A program made the translations under genes and the position numbers. Shown one piece after another: positions 1 to 5,241 of a stretch of 5,241 bases of DNA (within the stretch, counting starts at the first letter, position 1; each line of letters opens with the position of its first letter). Below the pieces are notes generated by a model. The model saw only the letters and a list, made by a program, of their open reading frames with translations. It was not told the origin of the DNA and did not search any database. The DNA comes from Flavobacteriales bacterium. GTDB lineage: Bacteria; Bacteroidota; Bacteroidia; Flavobacteriales_D; Crocinitomicaceae. Location of the stretch: the NCBI GenBank assembly GCA_947461185.1, contig CANHJY010000152.1:1-5241 (forward strand), read 5' to 3'.

Positions 1-576
1 CTTATAAGTAAACAAAAGTGCTAAAGCCGTTGAGATTTGATCATTGAAGTTAAAAGGAGAATTTGCAAATACATTTTTTACTGTTTTGGCAGAAATCGAA
101 GGGAAAAAATTTTCAAGGTCAATGTTTAAGACGGTCTTTTTCCCTGTGTGAACCATAGCATTTTCAACAATGTTAGCATGATTTTCATCCGAAGGAAATT
201 TGGTAACAAAGCCATGTACATTCGCTGGTTTGATTCTTAAGTAATTGATTTGTAAAAGTCTATTTAATTTTCTTTGAGCATTACGTAAATCATTATCTGG
301 AGCTTGAATAATTCTATTACCTCCGCTTTTCTTGGGTATAGCATATTCTTTGTAAATAGGATTATTGATTAAAATTTGAACTTTATGAAAATCTGTATTG
401 AGCAAAAATGCCAAGTCATTTCCATTGGTTACTTCTAAAAACTTAGCACTAAATCTAGCGAGTCGGTTGAAATACTTTATTTTGAAATCTAATTGCTCTT
501 CTTTTGTTTTCGCTTTCATTTTTTTTGAAAACGGAATATTATTGGAACAATCAAATAGCGATGCAAATTCTATCAT
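1..576 (-). CDS. Retron-type reverse transcriptase, N-terminal part (cut by window edge)
   Basis: Translating the minus strand from ATG at 576 gives 192 codons open to the window edge. Seen: IPKKSGGNRIIQAP (about residues 80-93), then VHGF (120-123), NAMVH (139-143) and NIDLENFFPSI (151-161). NAMVH matches the NAxxH motif of region X, a hallmark of retron reverse transcriptases. D153 would be the first catalytic metal-binding Asp of the palm. The YADD block, the retron VTG motif and the thumb lie beyond the edge. Retron RTs recognise the msr-msd RNA and copy its msd part into a branched RNA-DNA (msDNA); the matching RNA lies immediately upstream (595-762). The start is well bounded: an in-frame TAA sits at 583-585, nine bases or fewer upstream, and ATG 576 is the first start after it. 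There is no Shine-Dalgarno, only A/T-rich leader. Group II intron RT is the main alternative, but NAxxH and the adjacent RNA favour a retron. Confidence 0.93.
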   Translation of the reverse strand, partial: MIEFASLFDCSNNIPFSKKMKAKTKEEQLDFKIKYFNRLARFSAKFLEVTNGNDLAFLLNTDFHKVQILINNPIYKEYAIPKKSGGNRIIQAPDNDLRNAQRKLNRLLQINYLRIKPANVHGFVTKFPSDENHANIVENAMVHTGKKTVLNIDLENFFPSISAKTVKNVFANSPFNFNDQISTALALLFTYK

Positions 577-594
577 GTTATTTTAAATTAAAAA

Positions 595-606
595 AGAGCC
601 GTTGTC
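595..606 (-). repeat. Retron a2 arm (inverted repeat with 751-762)
   Basis: On the minus strand this is GACAACGGCTCT, the exact reverse complement of the a1 arm at 751-762. Pairing does not extend beyond 12 bp on either side. In retrons this stem brings the priming G close to the point where cDNA synthesis begins. The arm runs directly into a T tract (590-594), which gives it a terminator-like appearance. Confidence 0.9.
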
Positions 607-623
607 ACTTATCTTCAAAGGGT

Positions 624-660
624 ACTTCTTTGTGCGGAACGCAGTGAAGCACAAAGAAGT
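624..660 (-). other. msd main hairpin (12-bp perfect stem)
   Basis: ACTTCTTTGTGC (649-660) pairs perfectly with GCACAAAGAAGT (624-635), leaving a 13-base loop at 636-648. It sits on the a2 side of the RNA, where the msd template lies in known retrons, so it should appear as a hairpin in the msDNA. Confidence 0.85.
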
Positions 661-662
661 GC

Positions 663-690
663 GAAGCTTCAGCGAAGCGCTGCTAACTTC
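663..690 (-). other. msd second hairpin
   Basis: GAAGTT (685-690) pairs with AGCTTC (663-668) including one G-T pair. After a small AG/A internal loop, CAGCG pairs with CGCTG around a CTT loop. This makes 11 pairs in all. The 7-base word gcgaagc occurs twice here (661-667 and 672-678 on the plus strand). Two consecutive msd hairpins suggest a two-armed msDNA. Confidence 0.75.
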
Positions 691-702
691 TAGTGATAAA
701 TG

Positions 703-739
703 GATTGCAGGAACACAATCACAGGTCGCCCAATCCGAC
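703..739 (-). other. msr-side hairpins of the retron RNA
   Basis: Two short stems can be drawn. GTCG (736-739) pairs with CGAC (725-728) around a 7-base loop, and GATTG (716-720) pairs with CAATC (703-707) around an 8-base loop. These would be the small structured elements of the msr that the RT binds. An alternative 6-bp pairing, GGATTG (731-736) with CAATCC (702-707), competes with both stems. The fold of this part is therefore less certain than that of the msd. Confidence 0.6.
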
Positions 740-750
740 GCATAAGTTTG

Positions 751-762
751 GACAACGGCTCT
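751..762 (-). repeat. Retron a1 arm (inverted repeat with 595-606)
   Basis: On the minus strand this is AGAGCCGTTGTC, pairing perfectly with a2 at 595-606 across 144 intervening bases. It starts 13 bases after the TGA of the helicase gene and marks the likely 5' end region of the msr. Confidence 0.9.
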
Positions 763-775
763 AAAAATTATTCTA

Positions 776-1819
776 TCAGAATTCAGCCATACGATCTTCA
801 TCAAAAGTAAAAATACCATTCACCTCATCATCTGGAACAAAAGTGGTAAACAACGGATCAACCTTAAAAAGGATATTTGCTAATTTGCCATTTCTGTTTT
901 TTGCTAAAATTAGTTCTACTTGTCGCTTGGTACTTTCACCCATCTCATCAACTGTAAGACCATAATATTCTGGACGATATAAAAAGAAAACCTTATCAGC
1001 ATCTTGCTCAATAGCACCACTTTCCCTCAAATCTGATAGCATTGGACGCTTATCTCCCCCGCGAGTTTCTACCGATCTACTTAATTGGCTGGCAGCAACT
1101 ACACAAACATTTAATTCACGCGCTATGTTTTTCAATTCGCGACTGATGTATGATATTTCTAATTCTCGTTGATTTCTATAACGATTTGAACTCAATAATT
1201 GTAGATAGTCCACGATGATTACTTTTACACCAAAATCTTCTGCATGTTGTTTGCAAATAGCTTTAAACACATTCATATTTTGTGTCTGTTTATCAATTAT
1301 TCTCAACTTTAATAAATCAATTTCCATTTTAGACAATTCAACCACTTTTTTCTGATTTTCATCCAATTTTTGATATAAAAAATCATTTACATGAAAGCCT
1401 GTTAATGAAGAAATAAATTTGGTCGTTAACATGTAAGCAGAAAGGTCCAAGGAATAAAACAGGACTTCATGCTCGGCAGCAATGTTGAGCACCATGTTTA
1501 CCAAGAAATGTGATTTTCCCATAGCAGGTCGACCACCAATGACCACATATTCACCTGGAAACAAACCACCAAGCGATCGATCATACGCAGTCAAACCAGT
1601 TTTAATTACATTGCAAGAATTCTGACTTTCAGCATTCTGACAAAATTCATCGAAATATTTACCAATCAACTCGGACTTTACTTCAGACTGAAAAGAAGCA
1701 TCATATTCCGTAAGTAAATTTCGGATTTGATCTAATTTTACCACATCATTCAAGTGATGCGTTTCTAAAGCAAATTTTAATTTTTCGACAATTTGCGATG
1801 ATTTTAATTCTGGATTCAT
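776..1819 (-). CDS. DnaB-like RecA-fold helicase/ATPase, probable retron partner
   Basis: The 347-residue product has the full DnaB C-terminal ATPase signature. This comprises Walker A GGRPAMGKS (95-103), Walker B VIIVDYLQLL (200-209, Asp204), the DnaB block SQLSR (244-248) with RPMLSDLRESGAIEQDAD (258-275), and AKNRNG (306-311), which carries the Lys and Arg that act across subunits in hexameric helicases. Replicative DnaB is usually about 450-520 residues; here only some 75 residues precede the core, so the normal N-terminal collar domain is missing or replaced. The H1a motif reads SLDLS (123-127) where DnaB has SLEMS, placing Asp at the catalytic Glu. The family fold implies an ATP-driven DNA translocase or a hexameric ATPase. 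The start is fixed: in-frame TAG at 1829-1831, then ATG 1819, with an A-rich leader. The gene runs into the retron RNA and RT on the same strand, so it is probably the retron's accessory or effector protein rather than the chromosomal replicative helicase. That role is inferred from context. Confidence 0.9.
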   Translation of the reverse strand: MNPELKSSQIVEKLKFALETHHLNDVVKLDQIRNLLTEYDASFQSEVKSELIGKYFDEFCQNAESQNSCNVIKTGLTAYDRSLGGLFPGEYVVIGGRPAMGKSHFLVNMVLNIAAEHEVLFYSLDLSAYMLTTKFISSLTGFHVNDFLYQKLDENQKKVVELSKMEIDLLKLRIIDKQTQNMNVFKAICKQHAEDFGVKVIIVDYLQLLSSNRYRNQRELEISYISRELKNIARELNVCVVAASQLSRSVETRGGDKRPMLSDLRESGAIEQDADKVFFLYRPEYYGLTVDEMGESTKRQVELILAKNRNGKLANILFKVDPLFTTFVPDDEVNGIFTFDEDRMAEF

Positions 1820-1900
1820 AGTTTTTTTCTATCGATTGGCTCTCATTAGTCAATTGCCGTACCAAAAAATGAAAAGCAATTAAAACACACATTTTAGAAC

Positions 1901-1934
1901 CAAAGTGAATCAAATAACATTTAGTTATGTCAAA
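1901..1934 (-). promoter_or_regulatory. Possible Bacteroidota-type promoter for the helicase-retron unit
   Basis: On the minus strand, TTTG (1931-1934) is followed after 22 bases by TCACTTTG (1901-1908), one mismatch from the TAnnTTTG -7 consensus. Transcription would begin about 75-80 bases before the ATG at 1819. The spacer is at the long end of the accepted range, and AT-rich DNA produces such matches easily. Confidence 0.28.
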
Positions 1935-1988
1935 AATTGATTCAAAAAGTAAAAATTTACTCAAAACTCAAAATGAAAAAGAAATCCT

Positions 1989-1996
1989 TACCTTTG
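1989..1996 (+). promoter_or_regulatory. Possible -7 box for the gene at 2090
   Basis: TACCTTTG matches the Bacteroidota -7 consensus TAnnTTTG exactly and lies about 95 bases before the ATG at 2090. No TTG or TTTG is seen at the expected -33 distance, so the support is only partial. Confidence 0.27.
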
Positions 1997-2062
1997 TTTG
2001 GAGTAAAAAACCTATTTGAAGACAGATTTGATTTTACAACTAAAATTGAACTTCAGTAAAAA

Positions 2063-2078
2063 GATTGATTTCAATCAA
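2063..2078. repeat. Small palindrome upstream of the gene at 2090
   Basis: Overlapping dyads occur here: GATTGA-TT-TCAATC (2063-2076) and TTGATT-TC-AATCAA (2065-2078). They lie 11 or so bases before the ATG at 2090. The site could be a repressor operator or a leader hairpin, but short AT-rich palindromes are common by chance. Confidence 0.3.
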
Positions 2079-2089
2079 CCCATATATAA

Positions 2090-2659
2090 ATGAATTACAT
2101 CATTAATCTTTTTGGTACTGGAATTCGCTATTGGAACTGCGAATTGACTATCGATGTGTTTAATGACATGAATCAAAGAATTCAAAAACATAATGTTAGG
2201 TGGGAGGATATGTTATTCGATCTGGAAATCTTGAATCACTATGGTTTTGAACACTGGAGCAAACTTTCATCAAAGCCAGAAAATGTTGGTTTCTTACTTC
2301 AACCACAAAATCGAATTGAAATTAAGCAAGAATCAAAACTAATCACTCGATTTAAAGCGACTGATCTCAAGACAGAATCAACGCTATTCCCTCTCTATCA
2401 AACAGTTTTTATTAAAGAATCGACTGAAGATAAAGCTGACATAAAATCATTCAAACTAATCCAAATGGAAAAGGGTTTGATTGGAAAATATAGATTTCAA
2501 TCAGAAAAATTTTCGATAGATCAATTATCATTCACACTTTCATCTATTGAAAAAAAGCAGTTTTTATTGCACTTTAAGGTTGAAGATAGGATATTGGTTT
2601 CTAGTCAGGAGGATAATGTAATTATTGGTGTTGAGGTTTTGTTTGATAAACTTTATTGA
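2090..2659 (+). CDS. Hypothetical protein, 189 residues
   Basis: I do not recognise this family. The frame is open for 189 codons with a natural, mixed composition. It is rich in aromatic residues near the start (NLFGTGIRYWNCE, then VRWEDMLFDLEILNHYGFEHW at about residues 36-56). The second half is Lys/Glu/Ser-rich, with alternating hydrophobic stretches that look like beta strands (for example QFLLHFKVEDRILV and NVIIGVEVLFDKLY at the C-terminus). There is no signal peptide, membrane segment or nucleotide-binding motif, so it is probably a soluble cytoplasmic protein. The start is forced, since TAA (2087-2089) lies directly before the ATG in frame. No Shine-Dalgarno is visible. It is transcribed divergently from the helicase-retron unit and appears to be a single-gene unit. 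A link to the retron is possible from position alone and is not shown. Confidence 0.75.
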   Translation: MNYIINLFGTGIRYWNCELTIDVFNDMNQRIQKHNVRWEDMLFDLEILNHYGFEHWSKLSSKPENVGFLLQPQNRIEIKQESKLITRFKATDLKTESTLFPLYQTVFIKESTEDKADIKSFKLIQMEKGLIGKYRFQSEKFSIDQLSFTLSSIEKKQFLLHFKVEDRILVSSQEDNVIIGVEVLFDKLY

Positions 2660-3358
2660 ATGATTCCTGACCGATTTGATTTTTTATTAAAAATTTCAAT
2701 TTAATCATAGCTAGTGGTATGTAATTTAAATATTCGAGGTAATGCAAAAACATTTGGAAACACAGAAAGTGTATTACACACTATTAATTCCATTGAAAAA
2801 TGAAAAACCTAGTTCTGCCAACAACCGTCGGAAAATAATTGATTTAAACATAAAACGACCTATGATTTCAAATCAATTTGTAGCATTAGTTAACTACAAA
2901 GTGCCAACGAATTCGTTTAAACAAGTCGAATAGAGCTTGGTAATTAGTCCTGCTTTGGCAGAAATATTGCAAAGGATAAAACGTTTGGTTACACTGGATT
3001 TGGTGAAGTAATGGAAAGGCGCTGTTAGATGATTAGGCTTCTGTGACGTTTTTGGGATAGGTATAGAAAGCGATTTAAAAAATATTCTTACTTTGTAGAA
3101 CTAATATTGAAATTACCAAAAAACTTTCAAGCGAAGTGCAATTCTCGCATTTTGGCTTACAATGTGCTATAGAGCTTTTCATTTAAGTTTGGGCAAGTGT
3201 GAATCTTTTGCGTTCATTTATAGCAATGAAATTACCTTAAAAACCTGTTTCATAATGGTTTAAAACGATTTAAATAGGTCGCGGATCTTTATTTCCTGAT
3301 CTATTAGGCTTGGGCAAATTTGTTATTTGAAAGTTTCACACCTTTAAAGTATAAAAAG
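2660..3358. other. Long region without a convincing gene
   Basis: About 700 bases carry only short frames. These are the 63-codon frame at 2742 (listed separately), a 33-codon plus-strand frame near 3161-3262, and a protein-like run of about 26 codons near 2950-3030 that is preceded by a stop. The word ttgggcaa occurs twice (near 3189 and 3310). There is no tRNA, no CRISPR-like array and no clear intrinsic terminator for either flanking gene. The short broken frames fit decayed coding DNA between two accessory modules, but chance open frames cannot be excluded. Confidence 0.55.
2742..3011 (+). pseudogene. Possible small gene or remnant with in-frame TAG
   Basis: An ATG at 2742 opens 63 codons ending in TAG at 2931-2933. 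The same frame then stays open for a further 25 codons to TAA at 3009-3011, and the continuation (PALAEILQRIKRLV) looks like an amphipathic helix. Read through, it would be about 89 residues. The product is Lys/Asn-rich and I recognise no domain. GAGG lies only three bases before the ATG, too close to act as a normal ribosome site. It could be a broken gene, a short real gene ending at 2933, or noise. Confidence 0.22.
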
Positions 3359-5059
3359 TTAACAGTCGCTCATGCCTAAACGCCTTAACTCTTCAAACAT
3401 TTTATATTTCAGAGTGCCCTCAACATTTTGAGTTGGATCTATGGGTTGGTTTTTATAACCGACTAGCTCTGAAAAGCCTTGAAACTGAGCAGATATATCT
3501 GATGTAAATGCACCTGGTCTTCTTGAAATTTCAATCAATGTACTTTTTTCAAGGAAGTACCCATCTAGAAGTTCAAAAAAATCCTTTTCTCCTAATGCAA
3601 TTGTATCATGTAAGTTCATTAGGGAATTTAAATCTATAATAACTAGTCTATTTACACTGAACGGCAATTCTCCGATCTCAACAAGTTTTTCTTGGAAAGC
3701 ATTATTCACGTAGTCCTCCATACCTGTTAATGCAAAGGCTGAATCTGTTACTACTATTATAGGATATACTACAAGTTGGTCCACAGTATAATGTCGACCA
3801 AGGCTATTTTCAATGTAAAGATAATTTTCCTTAAACTTTCTGATTAGTTCAACTAGCTGACTGGCTCCTTGATCATTAATTAATTTGCTATCCAAAACTT
3901 TTTTTATGGAATGATAATCTGCAGTTTTGATAAATAGAGTATCCTTATGCTCTATAAAGCCAATTTTGTTATTCCTTCTTATGTATAAGTCCTTGTTATT
4001 CAGAGCCTTATCATCCCCTCCCTCGATTACATAGCCTGAAAGAGCACTTCTGAATAGATCAATACAAAGCTTTTCACTAAACATTCCAGAAATAGCACTT
4101 TTAAACCCAGGTAAATTTGAGTAACGGGAATTATAAATTGGACTAGTAGGGTCTCTTATGCCTGACTTCTCAAAAAGGTCAAAGATCAATCCATTGAACA
4201 TCTTGTCCAAAATAAAATTCCAGTTCACAACTGAATATCTGTCCTCACTTAACTTTATTAAAGGGAATGACCTTAGTGTCCTGTAATCATTTGCAATGTA
4301 GCCTGGTTTAGTAATATTAGTATGGCTCAGTATCCAAGGCAATACATATTTAATATCGTTTTCAACATTAAAAGAAAACCAACTATAAAAGGTTGAGGTT
4401 TCCAAGTTGAAACCAGTTTTTCCATATAGAAAAAAAATATTAGAAGGGTATAAATAGAAGGGTTCATCAATTTGAGAGAAAAGCGCTTTAAAAGCAGGTC
4501 TAAATTCTGGGCTTTCCTCAATGTGCTGAGCAAACTTAATACCCCGATATACCTCATGAAAGTGATTTTTTTTTATTCTAAGCTCGGTCGAAAAAATATG
4601 AACTGGCCAGGTCATGGAACAGAATGTTTCAAACAAGTTGGCACTACCTTCAAATTTATGATTTGTATTGAACTTATCATTTACAATGAGAATCGCCATC
4701 AAAATATTTAGCTCATCTGTTGGATTTGTATCCGGAGCTTCTGAACCATTATAATTTTGAATAACCCTATTCATAAGCTCCATTGCAGTATAAGTATCAA
4801 GAAGAATTGTAGGGGCGTTCTGACTTAAACTATTATATTTGAACCTAATACTTTCTTGGACAAAATTTGACTGTCTTTTTATGATTCCCTCTATAAGTCT
4901 TTCTTGTACCTTTAAATCAGTTGGGGCTATGTGCAACTCACTACAGAGAAATGAAAGATACATTATTGCAATTTTGGAGGGAACCCTTGTAATAACCTCA
5001 TCTAAGTCAGGTGGGGCTTGGCTAAAAATATCAGAATATGTTAATACAAGTCCATGCAT
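3359..5059 (-). CDS. Probable PD-(D/E)XK nuclease-domain protein, 566 residues
   Basis: I do not recognise the full-length family. The C-terminal half has a restriction-endonuclease-like pattern. In numbering from ATG 5059, this is Glu329 in the helix MFSEKLCIDLF, Asp357 in NKDLYI, then IGFIEHKD with Glu370 and Lys372 forming the (D/E)xK pair. It is followed by QGASQLVELIRKF (about 397-409), which resembles the Gln-bearing helix that often follows this core. The N-terminal 320 residues are mostly helical-looking, with aromatic segments such as FYLYPSNIFFLYG, and have no visible motif. No signal peptide or convincing membrane span is seen. The protein is therefore probably a cytoplasmic DNA- or RNA-cutting enzyme. 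An upstream TTG (5065) is in frame, but ATG 5059 is preferred; TAA at 5096-5098 bounds the frame. It lies 52 bases after another minus-strand gene, so the two are probably co-transcribed. A defence role is inferred. Confidence 0.8.
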   Translation of the reverse strand: MHGLVLTYSDIFSQAPPDLDEVITRVPSKIAIMYLSFLCSELHIAPTDLKVQERLIEGIIKRQSNFVQESIRFKYNSLSQNAPTILLDTYTAMELMNRVIQNYNGSEAPDTNPTDELNILMAILIVNDKFNTNHKFEGSANLFETFCSMTWPVHIFSTELRIKKNHFHEVYRGIKFAQHIEESPEFRPAFKALFSQIDEPFYLYPSNIFFLYGKTGFNLETSTFYSWFSFNVENDIKYVLPWILSHTNITKPGYIANDYRTLRSFPLIKLSEDRYSVVNWNFILDKMFNGLIFDLFEKSGIRDPTSPIYNSRYSNLPGFKSAISGMFSEKLCIDLFRSALSGYVIEGGDDKALNNKDLYIRRNNKIGFIEHKDTLFIKTADYHSIKKVLDSKLINDQGASQLVELIRKFKENYLYIENSLGRHYTVDQLVVYPIIVVTDSAFALTGMEDYVNNAFQEKLVEIGELPFSVNRLVIIDLNSLMNLHDTIALGEKDFFELLDGYFLEKSTLIEISRRPGAFTSDISAQFQGFSELVGYKNQPIDPTQNVEGTLKYKMFEELRRLGMSDC

Positions 5060-5111
5060 AATCAAAAATAAACATTGTTTAGAGAATAACTTGTTTTAGG
5101 ATAATTTTAAG

Positions 5112-5240
5112 CTAACTTGAAAGCAGTTTTTCCAAACGTTCCAATTCATTTGTATGATTTAAGTCGACTTTGATAAGTGAACTTATAACATTCCTGTTTT
5201 CAAGAATCTTCATTTCTGATTCAAAGGGGTAATCTTCTAA
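5112..5240 (-). CDS. C-terminal fragment of an upstream gene (cut by window edge)
   Basis: The minus-strand frame entering from the right edge encodes 42 residues ending in TAG (5112-5114). It is charged and helix-forming, ending NELERLEKLLSS, with leucines spaced as in a short coiled coil. The body of the protein is outside the window, so no function can be given. The 52-base gap and shared strand with the nuclease-like gene suggest that the two form an operon. A chance open frame of 42 codons is possible, but the composition looks coding. Confidence 0.6.
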   Translation of the reverse strand, partial: LEDYPFESEMKILENRNVISSLIKVDLNHTNELERLEKLLSS

Positions 5241-5241
5241 C

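Larger units (their letters stand above)
595..762 (-). ncRNA. Retron msr-msd non-coding RNA
   Basis: The stretch between the helicase stop and the RT start has retron RNA architecture. A perfect 12-bp inverted repeat closes it (a1 at 751-762, a2 at 595-606). Read 5' to 3' on the minus strand, a1 is followed by two small hairpins (725-739 and 703-720), which would form msr, then by two strong hairpins (663-690 and 624-660) over a short basal pairing (695-699 with 609-613), which would form msd. In known retrons the RT primes from the 2'-OH of a conserved G just after a1 and copies msd backwards, so the cDNA would have the plus-strand sequence of roughly 607 to 690-700. The G at 741, in the context TTATGC, is a possible branch G, but this is a guess. 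The RNA begins 13 bases after the helicase stop and ends 18 bases before the RT start, so it is probably processed from or shared with one transcript. Exact ends are inferred. Confidence 0.87.
1820..2089. other. Divergent intergenic region between helicase and hypothetical gene
   Basis: These 270 AT-rich bases separate the leftward helicase-retron unit from the rightward gene at 2090. The region must hold promoters for both directions. Only weak Bacteroidota-type candidates are visible (listed separately), plus a small palindrome near 2063-2078. I see no RNA gene or credible coding frame here. Confidence 0.7.

Noticed and set aside
595..762. The inverted repeat considered as the ends of an insertion sequence or MITE.
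   Set aside because: There is no flanking target duplication, and the internal ordered hairpins plus the adjacent retron RT fit msr-msd much better.
583..819. A 78-codon open frame on the minus strand running through the retron RNA.
   Set aside because: It overlaps the helicase C-terminus in another frame and the whole stem-loop region. Its composition (Cys-, Ser- and Leu-rich) is unlike a protein, and the RNA structure explains the sequence better.
1746..1964. A 72-codon minus-strand frame overlapping the helicase start.
   Set aside because: It reads the first part of the helicase gene in another frame and then the promoter region, with no domain features. It is most likely a shadow.
2675..2703. 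A T-rich then A-rich stretch after the gene at 2090, considered as a terminator.
   Set aside because: The only stem is about five A-T pairs with no G-C content, which is too weak to call an intrinsic terminator.
5063..5070. TATTTTTG on the minus strand, an exact TAnnTTTG match just upstream of the nuclease-like gene.
   Set aside because: It lies only a few bases before the ATG at 5059, so transcription would start at or inside the coding region. No -33 element is convincing.
4327..5099. Several 76-86 codon frames on both strands within and around the nuclease-like gene.
   Set aside because: They lie opposite or out of frame to a 566-codon gene with clear coding character and show no motifs.

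Overview
This is an AT-rich bacterial window. Its start codons lack clear Shine-Dalgarno sequences, and a TAnnTTTG-type -7 box lies ahead of one gene. Together these suggest Bacteroidota, perhaps a flavobacterial or cytophagal lineage. That placement is an inference, because no rRNA or other taxonomic marker is present. The window reads like a defence or accessory island.

Left part, minus strand, 1819 to 1: this looks like one transcription unit in the order DnaB-like helicase, structured non-coding RNA, reverse transcriptase. The reverse transcriptase (576 to 1) is cut by the window edge. Its 192 visible residues carry the retron-type NAxxH motif and the first catalytic aspartate block (NIDLENFFPSI). 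Directly upstream, 595-762 has the anatomy of a retron msr-msd RNA: a perfect 12-bp outer inverted repeat (a1/a2), two small hairpins on the 5' (msr) side and two strong hairpins on the 3' (msd) side. The helicase gene ends 13 bases before a1. It encodes a compact 347-residue DnaB-type RecA core, with the usual DnaB N-terminal domain replaced by a short segment and with Asp in place of the Glu of the SLEM motif. The natural reading is a retron whose partner protein is a DnaB-like ATPase. I do not recall that combination among well-described retron types, and it is the most interesting item here.

Middle: 1820-2089 is a divergent intergenic region with weak promoter candidates and a small palindrome. 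It is followed on the plus strand by a 189-residue protein of unknown function (2090-2659). About 700 bases (2660-3358) then hold no convincing gene, only short ORF fragments, one of them interrupted by an in-frame TAG; this may be decayed DNA.

Right part, minus strand: 3359-5059 encodes a 566-residue protein with a probable PD-(D/E)XK nuclease core in its C-terminal half. Fifty-two bases upstream lies the C-terminal end of another gene (5112-5240) on the same strand, so the nuclease is probably the second gene of an operon that extends beyond the window. The retron unit and the nuclease unit are separate transcription units, and nothing in the sequence shows that they work together.
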